A stretch of DNA of 64,000 bases from Dehalobacter sp. DCM (GTDB lineage Bacteria; Bacillota; Desulfitobacteriia; Desulfitobacteriales; Syntrophobotulaceae): the NCBI RefSeq assembly GCF_024972775.1, contig NZ_CP092282.1, forward strand, positions 2,659,001 to 2,723,000. Reading direction: 5' to 3'. Shown one piece after another: positions 17,159 through 25,501 of this stretch; positions within the stretch are counted from its first letter, which is position 1; the number at the start of each line of letters is the position of its first letter. Under the pieces are notes generated by a model, which did not search any database, was not told the DNA's origin, and saw nothing but the letters and a program-made list of their open reading frames with translations. A program made the translations under genes and the position numbers.

Positions 17159-17901
17159 TTGGAGTCCTCCTTATCCTTATAGACGCCCAGTGGGTAATAA
17201 GGAATCATATTCTCCCTGAGCCAGGTTAAAGATTCAACCGGTTCCATCCCCCAGTTGGTCGAGCAGGTGGATAAAACTTCCACGATGGAAAATCCTTTGC
17301 CAGCTAGCTGATATTCAAAAGCCTTCTTTATCGCTTTTTTAGTATTTTTAACATTTTTCACAGAGTCAACGGAAACACGTTCAGCATACGCGGTGCCGTC
17401 TAAGGTCGACAACATTTCACATACTTTCACAGGATATCCGGCAGTTTTCACGTCGCGGCCATAAGGTGACGTTTGGGTGACCTGTCCGGGCATCGTCGTC
17501 GGCGCCATTTGTCCTCCGGTCATGCCATAGATCGCGTTATTGACGAAAATAACGGTAATATTTTCACCTCGGGCAGCCGCATGAACCGTTTCCGCTGTGC
17601 CAATAGCCGCAAGGTCACCATCTCCCTGATAGGTAAAGACGATATTATCCGGGTTTGCCCGTTTAATTCCCGTGCCGACAGCTGGTGCACGCCCGTGAGC
17701 CGCCTGAGCCATATCACATTCAAAATAATTATAGGCCAATACAGCACAGCCTACCGGTGCCACCCCGATTGTTTTATCCGTTATATTTAATTCATCAAGG
17801 ACTTCAGCAACTAAACGGTGAATAATGCCATGAGTACAGCCGGGGCAATAGTGCATAGAGACATCGGAGAGTGCTTTCGGTCTTTCAAATACAGTTTGCA
17901 T
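17155..17901 (-). CDS. 2-oxoacid:ferredoxin oxidoreductase, beta (TPP-binding) subunit
   Basis: The 248-aa thiamine pyrophosphate subunit. The motif [13 protein letters not shown] near the N-terminus and the TPP/Mg motif GDGDLAAIG followed by [11 protein letters not shown] are present. The NH2-terminal Cys pattern fits a [4Fe-4S]-associated beta subunit of the Kor/Vor class. It sits between alpha (2-nt gap) and gamma (overlap) in an operon, so the complex is complete. Confidence 0.92.
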   Translation of the reverse strand: MQTVFERPKALSDVSMHYCPGCTHGIIHRLVAEVLDELNITDKTIGVAPVGCAVLAYNYFECDMAQAAHGRAPAVGTGIKRANPDNIVFTYQGDGDLAAIGTAETVHAAARGENITVIFVNNAIYGMTGGQMAPTTMPGQVTQTSPYGRDVKTAGYPVKVCEMLSTLDGTAYAERVSVDSVKNVKNTKKAIKKAFEYQLAGKGFSIVEVLSTCSTNWGMEPVESLTWLRENMIPYYPLGVYKDKEDSK

Positions 17902-17903
17902 AA

Positions 17904-18968
17904 TTAACTCCTCCCTGCTTGATCAGCGTTTTCGATTGCTGCTAAGACCGCCTCGGGAGTGGGTACCATACCCCCGGTACGATTGCACAGCGATACCGGA
18001 CGGCTGCAGCGAATCGCCAGCTCAACATCCTGTATCATCTGCCCCATACTCATTTCAACGACGATAAAAGCACGCGCTTTTTCTGCAGCGGACTCAAGCT
18101 GCTTTTTCGGGAATGGCCAGAGGGTAACTGGGCGGACCAGACCGACTTTGATACCGTTCTTCCGCGCTTCATTGATAGCATTTTTAGCTACCCTTGCGCA
18201 AATGCCGTAAGCGACAATAATCACATCCGCGTCATCAGTCAGGTAATTTTCAGTCCGAGCTATTTTTTCAACCTCGGCATATTTTTCAAAGCGTTTGAAG
18301 TTAAGCATCTCAAGTTCTTCCGCTTCCAGATACAGCGAGTTGACAATGTTTTTCTTACGGGAACCTTTGGTACCGGTGAGTGCCCAATCCTTGCCGGGTA
18401 GGGTTATATTGGCGCTGCGGCTGATGTCCACCGGTTCCATGACTTGGCCAAGCATACCGTCACCCAAAATCATAGCAGTCATACGATATCTGTCAGCTAC
18501 TTCAAATGCTTCAATTGTCAGGTCGAACATTTCCTGTACAGTATTGGGTGCAAAAACGATCAAATGAAAATCGCCATGTCCAGACGAGCGTGTCGCCTGA
18601 AAATAATCCGCCTGGGAAGGACGAATGCCGCCCAGTCCCGGGCCGCCTCTCTGGATATTAACTAATACAGCGGGCAAATCACTTCCAGCCAAGTAAGATA
18701 AACCTTCGCTCTTCAGAGAAATACCCGGGCTTGAAGACGATGTCATTGCACGTACACCAGCTGCGGAAGCACCATAAACCATATTGATTGCGGCGACTTC
18801 GCTTTCGGCCTGCAAATAGGTCCCGCCGATCTTCGGCATACGTTTGGACATATACGCTGCGACTTCAGTTTGCGGTGTAATCGGATAACCGAAAAAATGA
18901 CGGCAGCCCGCCATGATCGCAGCTTCTGCTATCGCTTCGTTTCCCTTCATTAATACTTTTTCAGTCAT
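17904..18968 (-). CDS. 2-oxoacid:ferredoxin oxidoreductase, alpha subunit (VorB-like)
   Basis: A 354-aa alpha subunit with the [25 protein letters not shown] opening split over residues 7-31 and the [18 protein letters not shown] segment that binds cofactor. The length and lack of a gamma domain match the four-subunit VorB/KorA class. The ATG at 18968 is chosen: it has GAGGTGG upstream and lies 2 nt past the ferredoxin stop, while a longer frame would run into the ferredoxin gene. Branched-chain, 2-oxoglutarate or aryl-pyruvate substrates are all possible; the neighbouring acyl/aryl CoA ligase favours a non-central 2-oxoacid (inference). Confidence 0.92.
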   Translation of the reverse strand: MTEKVLMKGNEAIAEAAIMAGCRHFFGYPITPQTEVAAYMSKRMPKIGGTYLQAESEVAAINMVYGASAAGVRAMTSSSSPGISLKSEGLSYLAGSDLPAVLVNIQRGGPGLGGIRPSQADYFQATRSSGHGDFHLIVFAPNTVQEMFDLTIEAFEVADRYRMTAMILGDGMLGQVMEPVDISRSANITLPGKDWALTGTKGSRKKNIVNSLYLEAEELEMLNFKRFEKYAEVEKIARTENYLTDDADVIIVAYGICARVAKNAINEARKNGIKVGLVRPVTLWPFPKKQLESAAEKARAFIVVEMSMGQMIQDVELAIRCSRPVSLCNRTGGMVPTPEAVLAAIENADQAGRS

Positions 18969-18969
18969 C

Positions 18970-19194
18970 TCAGCCCACCTCTTTTTCAATTGTAATGCAT
19001 ACATCAGGACACATTGTCGCACAGAAACCACATGCGTTGCAGGCTTCCTGGTCTGTCATTTCTGCTGGATGATATCCCTTACTGTTCAATGTTTCCGTCG
19101 CGAGCCTGAGTATTTTTTTAGGGCACGCATCTGTGCAAAGTGAACATCCCTTGCATCTGTCTGCATTGATGGTTACTTTAGTTATTTTTGCCAT
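18970..19194 (-). CDS. 2x[4Fe-4S] ferredoxin, delta subunit of the 2-oxoacid oxidoreductase
   Basis: A 74-aa ferredoxin with two CxxCxxCxxxC motifs (CKGCSLCTDACP and CNACGFCATMCP). As the first of four oxidoreductase genes it is the delta subunit that passes electrons to external ferredoxin. Its start overlaps the end of the P-loop ATPase gene by 13 nt. Confidence 0.93.
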   Translation of the reverse strand: MAKITKVTINADRCKGCSLCTDACPKKILRLATETLNSKGYHPAEMTDQEACNACGFCATMCPDVCITIEKEVG

Positions 19195-19850
19195 TCATAC
19201 TCCTCCAAGTCTATTGGAAATATATTGTTGATATTGGGCATTAACTCTGTTGCGAGAGCACGCTGTACCGTCGTCATCACAATCGGCAGCTGCGTTTGTT
19301 TGGAAATCTCTTCTGCGTAGGGTATCGAAGCCAGGATATCCTCAGCGGTGGTGGCATGGCCCAAATTGGAATTATTAATAATTCCGGTGAAGGTTATCCT
19401 TCCTGCCGCTTCAATTTCGTCTTTGATTTTGATCGTTGCTTCCGGATCGCGGCTTAAGGGACGATACATGTTAACTACAAGAAAAGCAGTTACCTCATTT
19501 TGAAGGAATTTACCGTAATACCGCCCGAGTGCATAGGCACCCCGATCATCTCCGCCAACATCAATTACCGCGTAGCTTTCGGGACTGTCAAAAATAGCGT
19601 TGACTTCGCCCGGCATAGCCGGTACGTCGACATTGGAATTAGCATAGCGTGAAGAGATCAGCTTGATTCCTGAATTTTTCATCATAGCCATGCTGTCCTT
19701 TGTTCTAAAATAAGGGTTGACGATATCCAAATCCACAATAACGACATTATTAAATTTTTTCTTCAGCCAAAGAGCAAAATTGACTGCAATATTCGTCTTA
19801 CCGCTGCCATAATGCCCGGCGAATATCGTTACCCGCGAACTATGCATCAT
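19182..19850 (-). CDS. P-loop ATPase of the CobQ/CobB/MinD/ParA type
   Basis: A 222-aa nucleotide-binding protein. The Walker A motif is GHYGSGKTNIAVN near residue 12, a deviant-type SIMIBI loop, followed by VVIVDLDIVNPYFRTKD and VIDVGGDDRGA. CooC/NubA-like members of this family insert metals or Fe-S clusters into enzymes. Here the gene leads the oxidoreductase operon and overlaps the ferredoxin gene, so assisting assembly of that complex is a fair guess; no direct evidence is visible. A second ATG directly after the first (19847) has better spacing from GGAGG. Confidence 0.8.
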   Translation of the reverse strand: MMHSSRVTIFAGHYGSGKTNIAVNFALWLKKKFNNVVIVDLDIVNPYFRTKDSMAMMKNSGIKLISSRYANSNVDVPAMPGEVNAIFDSPESYAVIDVGGDDRGAYALGRYYGKFLQNEVTAFLVVNMYRPLSRDPEATIKIKDEIEAAGRITFTGIINNSNLGHATTAEDILASIPYAEEISKQTQLPIVMTTVQRALATELMPNINNIFPIDLEEYEWQK

Positions 19851-19961
19851 TTAACCTCCATGAAACCTTAAAGACGATAAAATTAATCATACCAAAATTA
19901 ACGACTTATATCAACAAAAAGGGCTGAATAAGGCACACATTGTATTGGAAAAGCGTGTTAG

Positions 19962-20017
19962 AAAAAAGCTTCTTTATCGCTTGATCCGATACGGACCTTG
20001 CTTTAAAGAAGCTTTTT
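19962..20017 (-). terminator. Terminator of the corrinoid methyltransferase operon
   Basis: Long inverted repeat AAAGCTTCTTTA/TAAAGAAGCTTT with an inner GGTCCG/CGGATC hairpin. On the minus strand it is followed by TTTTTTC. It lies 70 nt past the stop of the second UroD-type methyltransferase gene. Confidence 0.8.
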
Positions 20018-20088
20018 GTGAATACCATGTAAGAATGACGTTGCTAATTTTCATCTAAAAAGACTGGATTAATTGGGTGATAATCATT

Positions 20089-21066
20089 TTAGAACAAAAC
20101 CGTGCTCATTTTTTTGATTTCTTCAGTTACGCACTCATAAACACCGGGGAAATTGCTCATCGGTAAACCGGAGGTCAGACACGGTATGAAGTAATGTTTG
20201 CCAAATGTCTTGCAGGCTTCTTCGACATGCTTTGCGCAGTTTTCCTGTGTCCACGTCGGAAAATCGATCTCGCCGCTGTGCAGTCCACCCATGAAGGAGA
20301 TCTTTCCGCCATATTGCTTGATCAGTTCTGGGATATTGTTGGTTCTCATGACACCCTGCCAGATATCCATACCCATTTCGATCATAAAGGGGACGAGGTT
20401 TGCAGCATAGGAATCACTGTGGTGAACGATGAGTTCAATCCCGTTGGCTTTATAAAAACCATAGATTTTTTTATACGCAGGCAGGAAGAATTCTTCAAAC
20501 ATATCCGGAGAAACAAACGAATTGATTTGGCTGCCCCAGTCGTCATGATGGAAAAGCGCATTCGGATGGAGTTTGTCAATCAGAACTTTGGCAAAATCAA
20601 GCTCGTATTGAGTAAAGTATTCGATGAGTTCATGCATTGCCTCCGGTTCTTCATACAGACCCATTAAAGCATCTTCCATGCCCATCAGCATATGGGTCAT
20701 TTCAAAGATTCCAGGCCCAAACATGACAGTACGGTATTCTTCATTCAGATCGATACTGTTGGCATGTGCTACGGCAGCAGCCCATGCTTCATCTGAGGTA
20801 TTGATAGTGGGGGCTTTGACGACTTCTTTCCATTTGGTGATATCCTTCAGGACTTTATGCTCATCGTCGTGAAGGGGGAAGCCTCCGATCTGATCTTCAG
20901 GCCAACTCCAGGTAACACCCCACGCATCTTTAAAATTGGTCCCTTTTACGGGTGCAAATCCTGTCGGTACCTCGAGAATCAAATTCAGATATTCATACTG
21001 GTTGACAAACCGATCCGGATTTCCGCCGCGGATAGTTTCCAATAAGTTTTGTTTTTTTGTTAACAC
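20089..21066 (-). CDS. UroD-family corrinoid methyltransferase I, copy 2
   Basis: A 325-aa member of the uroporphyrinogen decarboxylase superfamily. In this setting such proteins are methyltransferase I (O-demethylase MtvB/OdmB or MtaA/CmuA like), which move a methyl group from a substrate to a corrinoid protein. Likely metal ligands are seen in LFHHDDWGSQ, VHHSDSY, GGLHSGEIDF and the C-terminal cysteine in IPCLTSG. It starts with GTG after GAGGAGG. It is a close paralog of the gene immediately upstream; the two differ mainly around residues 30-45, where substrate specificity may lie. True haem-pathway UroD is excluded by context. The methyl donor is unknown. Confidence 0.85.
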   Translation of the reverse strand: MLTKKQNLLETIRGGNPDRFVNQYEYLNLILEVPTGFAPVKGTNFKDAWGVTWSWPEDQIGGFPLHDDEHKVLKDITKWKEVVKAPTINTSDEAWAAAVAHANSIDLNEEYRTVMFGPGIFEMTHMLMGMEDALMGLYEEPEAMHELIEYFTQYELDFAKVLIDKLHPNALFHHDDWGSQINSFVSPDMFEEFFLPAYKKIYGFYKANGIELIVHHSDSYAANLVPFMIEMGMDIWQGVMRTNNIPELIKQYGGKISFMGGLHSGEIDFPTWTQENCAKHVEEACKTFGKHYFIPCLTSGLPMSNFPGVYECVTEEIKKMSTVLF

Positions 21067-21099
21067 ACTTATCCTCCTCGTATAGCATCTGGATAAATC

Positions 21100-22080
21100 T
21101 CAGAATAATTCGTTACTCATTCTGTCAATCTCTTTGCTTAATGCATCATAAACACCGGGGAATGCACTGCCGGGTCCTCCTTGCGTGATGCAAGGGATAT
21201 ATGAATGATTGCCGTTTGTCCTGCAGGCTTGCTCTACGTGTTTCGCACAGTTTTCCTGAGTCCAGCCCGGAAAATCGACTTCCCCGCTATGGATGCCACC
21301 CATAAACGTGATCTGGCCTTCATATTTTTTGACCAATTCCGGGATGTTATTGGTTTTCATAACACCCTGCCAAATGTCTATTCCCATTTCGATCATTGAC
21401 GGTACAAGATTGACGCCGTAGGAATCACTATGATGAACGATCAGCTCAACCCCATTCGCTTTATAGAACCCGTATAGCTTTTTATAAACCGGCAGGATGA
21501 ATTCCCTGAACATTTCCGGTGAGAGGAAGGAAGAAATTTGGCTGCCCCAGTCATCGTGATGGAACAAACAATCCGGCTGAAGCCTGGCAATCGCTTCTTT
21601 TGCATACGCCAGCTCATATTCGAGCATGCAATTGAGAAGTTCATGCATGGCTTCCGGCTCTTCATACAAAGCCATCATCGCATCTTCCATACCCATCAAG
21701 TGATGTACCTGTTCAAACATACCCGGGCAATAGATGGTGGCGACAAACTTATCGTTACGGTCAACTGACTTGGCATGCGCAACAGCCGAAGCCCACGCTT
21801 CATCCGAAGTTGGGACTTCTGGTACGTTGACGTATTTTTTCCATTGGGTAATATCTTTTAAAACTTTGTGTTCAGGATCGTGCAGCGGGAATTGACCGAT
21901 CTGATCGATGGGATAGCTGAAAGTCACACCCCATTTATCTTTTCCGATAGACCCTGGGGCTAAAAACAAGCCCCAAGGTTGATCAAAGATCAGTTCCATA
22001 AATTCAAATTGGTTAACAAACCGATCCGGTTTGCCACCCTTTTTGATTGTTTCAAGTAAGTTTTGTCTCTTGGTTAGCAT
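21100..22080 (-). CDS. UroD-family corrinoid methyltransferase I, copy 1
   Basis: A 326-aa paralog of the following gene, with the same LFHHDDWGSQ, VHHSDSYG, GGIHSGEVDF and IPCITQG segments. It lies 53 nt after the corrinoid protein gene, as in O-demethylase operons of acetogens and Desulfitobacterium. The ATG at 22080 follows GGGAGGA; an earlier in-frame start at 22113 lacks an SD and is not shared with the paralog. The pair probably methylates the same corrinoid protein from different substrates, or forms a heteromer (inference). Confidence 0.87.
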   Translation of the reverse strand: MLTKRQNLLETIKKGGKPDRFVNQFEFMELIFDQPWGLFLAPGSIGKDKWGVTFSYPIDQIGQFPLHDPEHKVLKDITQWKKYVNVPEVPTSDEAWASAVAHAKSVDRNDKFVATIYCPGMFEQVHHLMGMEDAMMALYEEPEAMHELLNCMLEYELAYAKEAIARLQPDCLFHHDDWGSQISSFLSPEMFREFILPVYKKLYGFYKANGVELIVHHSDSYGVNLVPSMIEMGIDIWQGVMKTNNIPELVKKYEGQITFMGGIHSGEVDFPGWTQENCAKHVEQACRTNGNHSYIPCITQGGPGSAFPGVYDALSKEIDRMSNELF

Positions 22081-22133
22081 GAGAATCCCGTCCTCCCTAT
22101 ACTCATTTCGCAATGATTCTCGATTCTAACACG

Positions 22134-22766
22134 TTATGCTTTAACTAATTCAACCGCTTTAACAGCAGCACTTCCGGCATCCGGAGCAAATCCGTCCGCA
22201 CCGATTTCCGTAGCGAATTCCTGGGTCACCGGCGCTCCGCCGACGATGACTTTGAATCCGGGAAGTCCGCTGCCTTTGATTGTTTGTACAGCTTCCTTCA
22301 GCGCAGGCATCGTGGTGGTTAGAAGACCGGAGCATGCGACTAAGGTGACGTTTTGATTTTCTTTGATGGCTTCGATCCATCTGTCTGCCGGGACATCAAC
22401 TCCGAGGTCAACCATGGTAAAGCCAGCGCTTTCGATCATCATGGAAACGAGGTTTTTACCGATATCGTGCAGGTCGCCTGCGACGGTTCCGATAATGCAG
22501 GTGCCTAATGAGTTGGAGCTGTCCCCAGCCATTAAGGGTTTTAAGACGTCAACGCCTTTAGCCATGGCTTTAGCAGCCATCAGCATTTCCGGAACAAAGA
22601 TTTCGCCGGTGGAGAATTTGTCGCCGACAACGCTCATGGAATCAACCATGCCCTGAAGAATGTCTTTGGCTGCACTGCCTTCGTCCAGAGCTTCCTGAAC
22701 CAGACCGGGAACCAGTTTTGTTTTCCCTGCTTCTACCATTGCTTTGACTTCATCGATTTTTGCCAT
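22134..22766 (-). CDS. Corrinoid (cobalamin-binding) methyl carrier protein
   Basis: A 210-aa two-domain protein. The N-terminal helical cap (residues ~1-85, MVDSMSVVGDKFSTGEIFVPEML) is followed by a B12-binding Rossmann domain with the lower-ligand motif DLHDIGKN, then SGLLTTTM and VGGAPV. It accepts the methyl group from the UroD-type enzymes and passes it to the methyltransferase II. The ATG at 22766 follows GGAGGA; an upstream extension is not conserved. Corrinoid proteins of this kind need a reductive activase (RamA/RACE); none is visible in the window. Confidence 0.95.
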   Translation of the reverse strand: MAKIDEVKAMVEAGKTKLVPGLVQEALDEGSAAKDILQGMVDSMSVVGDKFSTGEIFVPEMLMAAKAMAKGVDVLKPLMAGDSSNSLGTCIIGTVAGDLHDIGKNLVSMMIESAGFTMVDLGVDVPADRWIEAIKENQNVTLVACSGLLTTTMPALKEAVQTIKGSGLPGFKVIVGGAPVTQEFATEIGADGFAPDAGSAAVKAVELVKA

Positions 22767-22891
22767 TTTTTTAGTCCTCCTTAAAATCACTATAAATTTA
22801 AAATATATTAAGTTTTAAAATTGTGACCGAGGTTATTTCTGATAATGTTTTGTTAATTCTGTGTAAGGTTTTGTTTCTTTTGAATATAGGT

Positions 22892-23695
22892 TTATTTCTT
22901 CTGACCGAATTTGCCTTCTCTGAAGGCACCGATGTATTCCATGCAGTATTCGTCCTGTCCCATCAGCGCCTCGGTAGCGAAGATCATACCTAAGAGGTCC
23001 TGATTGGTCGGGTCGATGATGCCGCTGTCCATACCGGCATTCATGGCCAGTACGAGGAAAGCCTGATTGACGAGCTTCCGTGCGGGCAGGTTGAAGGAGA
23101 CGTTGCTGCAGCCGCCGGTGATATGAATGGCAGGGTATTGCTGTTTGATTTCTTTCATGACGTCGACGATCATGTTGATGCCGTCTTCGGATGTGCAGAG
23201 CATTTCAACCAACGGGTCGATGTGGAGACGGGACGGAGCAATGCCGAATTCTTTCGCCCGTTTCATGATGTTGGCAAAGACTTCGAGACGTTTTTCCGCC
23301 GTCTTGGAGATGCCGCTGTCATCATTGAGCAGTGCGACGCATTCCCATTTGGTATCCGCGATGATCGGGAAAATAACGTTGATCTTGTTGCCTTCGCCGG
23401 ATACGGAGTTAATCAGTCCCGGGCGTTTGCAGAACGGAATAGCGGCAACGATGGCCTGTTCATTGGGGCTATCGATGCAAATTGGGGTATCGGTCACTTC
23501 CTGAACCAGGTCGATGAGCCATTTCAGGGTCTCAACTTCGAGGCTGACATCGGTAGATGCGCAGACGTCGATGAAATTAGCTCCGGCATCAGTCTGGATT
23601 TTGGCAAGGTTGCGGATGAAATCTGCATTCTTTTCCGCGATGGCTTTGGCGACGGATGGAATTGCGCCGTTGATTTTTTCGCCAATGATAATCAT
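22892..23695 (-). CDS. Methyltetrahydrofolate:corrinoid methyltransferase (methyltransferase II)
   Basis: A 267-aa pterin-binding TIM-barrel protein of the AcsE/MetH-domain family (GEKINGAIPSVAKAI, AGANFIDVCAS, ICIDSPN, INSVSGEGNK, HITGGCSNVSFNLPAR). It transfers methyl from the methylated corrinoid protein to tetrahydrofolate, feeding the Wood-Ljungdahl branch. I prefer the ATG at 23695 because GGAGG lies 11 nt upstream; the ATG at 23704 abuts it. It is first in the operon mtII, corrinoid protein, two methyltransferases I. Divergent transcription from the PucR-type regulator gene suggests control from the 253-bp gap. Confidence 0.93.
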   Translation of the reverse strand: MIIIGEKINGAIPSVAKAIAEKNADFIRNLAKIQTDAGANFIDVCASTDVSLEVETLKWLIDLVQEVTDTPICIDSPNEQAIVAAIPFCKRPGLINSVSGEGNKINVIFPIIADTKWECVALLNDDSGISKTAEKRLEVFANIMKRAKEFGIAPSRLHIDPLVEMLCTSEDGINMIVDVMKEIKQQYPAIHITGGCSNVSFNLPARKLVNQAFLVLAMNAGMDSGIIDPTNQDLLGMIFATEALMGQDEYCMEYIGAFREGKFGQKK

Positions 23696-23948
23696 TTTTC
23701 TCATACCTCCATAGCATGAATAATTATAATTAAATATTAATACCCAAAAATTAATTCTTCTCAAAAATCTTGGAAATACACATAAAAAACTATTATTTAT
23801 TCGTGTTATTCGTTAAAATGAAATAGATAAACCATATTCAACACCATCTGTTTATCTTTAATATTAATTTCTCTATTTTTTTCGAGATGCCTTTGTATGG
23901 CTATATAAAAAAAATATAAGTTTCTGTGCATGTTGCACAGTTTCGACA

Positions 23949-25241
23949 ATGGAGAGCCAAATGAACGATAACCATAAAAATACCTTGAACAACAAAGAAA
24001 AAGACAAAGACAAAGAAGTTCTTGCCATTTATTCAATAAAACTATTCGATGCGCTTTCCAAAGGTAGTGACTTGCAAACGCTTGTTGATATCGGTTATGA
24101 CATGTTAGGCAACCCTTTTTCAATTCATGATATGAGCTTTAAGGTCATTGCCTATACCCCTAGCTCACCGGTTGATGATGATCCTGTCTGGCAGGAAGTT
24201 ATTTCGAACCAGCCCTCAGTGGAATCCTGGACCTATTATGTGTCTAATAAACTATTTGAAATGATTGCCGAAAGTGATCACCCCTTTTTTTGGGAGGATC
24301 CCTATTGCAAGTACCCTCGTATCGTAGGCAAAGTCATGATCGGTGATAAACGGGTTGCCGGACTAACGATCTGTGCTCATCAAAAACCGTTTACCGAGTT
24401 AGATCTGGAACTTTCCGCTCTGCTGTGTAAGGCTATTTCCATTGACATGCAGAAAAACAAAAATATTGACTATTCCAGGGGGCTTATGCATGAGGATTTT
24501 TTGATCGACCTTCTGGATGAAAAGTTAAGGCATATCACGGACATTAATGATCGTATAAAAATCCTGAATTTAACCTTTCAAAAATGCTTATTTGTCCTCA
24601 CTGTCGATGTGAGTCAGTTTGACATAACGCGATTTTCTTTGATGTATTACCGCAATGAATTGGAAAATAAAATCCCCAACTGTAAAGCCGTTGTTTATGA
24701 TAAAAAGATCGTCTTGCTTCTAAGCAGGGATTCAGAGAAACAGTTGTTTATCCATGAAATGACGCAAATCAAAGAATTATTTAAGATGAGTAATTTATTC
24801 GCAGGAATCAGTCGAACATTCCATAATATGGTAGATATCCGGGAATATTATCTCCAATCGCTGGAAGCGTTAAAATTAGGCATCCTGCTTAATCCTAAGG
24901 CGATTATTTATCGATTTGATGATTATGCGCTTTACCATCTAGCCGACATTTGCTGTCGTACTGAAAGATTGAATCGAACCTGCCATCCATCCTTGCTTAC
25001 CTTGATTGACTATGACAAGAAACATGGGACAGATTATGCCCATTCCCTGGAAACGTATATCAGGTGTTCCAAGAACGTTTCAGAATCTGCAGCCGCGTTG
25101 AATGTACACCGCAATACCATGTTTTTCAGGATAGAAAAAATTGAATCGATCATGAATATCGACTTAGATGACAGCAACACGGTGCTTCATTTGCATTTTT
25201 CCTTTAAACTTCTGGAGATATCCGGGATACAGATTCCATAA
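23949..25241 (+). CDS. PucR/CdaR-type transcriptional regulator
   Basis: A 430-aa regulator with a C-terminal PucR helix-turn-helix (KNVSESAAALNVHRNTMFFRI split over ~380-405, then RIEKIESIMNIDLDD) and a GGDEF-like central domain. The N-terminal half is a probable ligand-sensing domain. It is the only plus-strand gene between 1 and 53 kb and is transcribed away from the corrinoid methyltransferase operon, so it is the likely activator of that operon in response to a methylated substrate. A second ATG five codons in is possible; no strong SD marks either. Confidence 0.88.
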   Translation: MESQMNDNHKNTLNNKEKDKDKEVLAIYSIKLFDALSKGSDLQTLVDIGYDMLGNPFSIHDMSFKVIAYTPSSPVDDDPVWQEVISNQPSVESWTYYVSNKLFEMIAESDHPFFWEDPYCKYPRIVGKVMIGDKRVAGLTICAHQKPFTELDLELSALLCKAISIDMQKNKNIDYSRGLMHEDFLIDLLDEKLRHITDINDRIKILNLTFQKCLFVLTVDVSQFDITRFSLMYYRNELENKIPNCKAVVYDKKIVLLLSRDSEKQLFIHEMTQIKELFKMSNLFAGISRTFHNMVDIREYYLQSLEALKLGILLNPKAIIYRFDDYALYHLADICCRTERLNRTCHPSLLTLIDYDKKHGTDYAHSLETYIRCSKNVSESAAALNVHRNTMFFRIEKIESIMNIDLDDSNTVLHLHFSFKLLEISGIQIP

Positions 25242-25305
25242 AATAGATGTTGCTTCAGAAAAAAGCCCCTGAGCAATTCGCACTTTTTCGCTATACTAAA
25301 AAAGC

Positions 25306-25339
25306 ATCCCAAATTTGAAATCGCTTGCGAATTTGGGAT
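25306..25339 (-). terminator. Terminator-like hairpin 1 of 3
   Basis: Stem ATCCCAAATT/AATTTGGGAT with a 14-nt loop; on the minus strand it is followed by GCTTTTTT. It lies 64 nt past the stop of the PucR-type gene, at the far end of three similar elements downstream of the nfn genes. Confidence 0.7.
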
Positions 25340-25368
25340 ACCGTCTTATTCCAGAAGGAAAAAATAAC

Positions 25369-25402
25369 ATTCCAAATTCGGAATTGATTCCGAATTTGGA
25401 AT
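25369..25402 (-). terminator. Terminator-like hairpin 2 of 3
   Basis: Perfect 15-bp stem ATTCCAAATTCGGAA/TTCCGAATTTGGAAT with loop TTGA; on the minus strand it is followed by GTTATTTTTT. It is a diverged copy of hairpin 1, with paired changes at stem position 3 (C-G to T-A). Confidence 0.75.
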
Positions 25403-25429
25403 ACCATCTCTTTCCAAAGGCCAAAAAAT

Positions 25430-25466
25430 AAGGTAGTGCTTTGAATGAGATTCAAAGCACTACCTT
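25430..25466 (-). terminator. Terminator hairpin 3 of 3, nearest the nfn genes
   Basis: A 17-bp perfect stem AAGGTAGTGCTTTGAAT/ATTCAAAGCACTACCTT with loop GAG; on the minus strand it is followed by ATTTTTT. It lies about 35 nt past the NfnB stop codon and is the expected terminator of that operon. Confidence 0.85.
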
Positions 25467-25501
25467 AACTTTATTATTTCAGGCTATTCGACTGAAACGG
25501 T

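Noticed and set aside
20089-22080. Haem-pathway uroporphyrinogen decarboxylase
   Set aside because: Two tandem copies next to a corrinoid protein and methyltransferase II, with no other haem genes, indicate methyltransferases.
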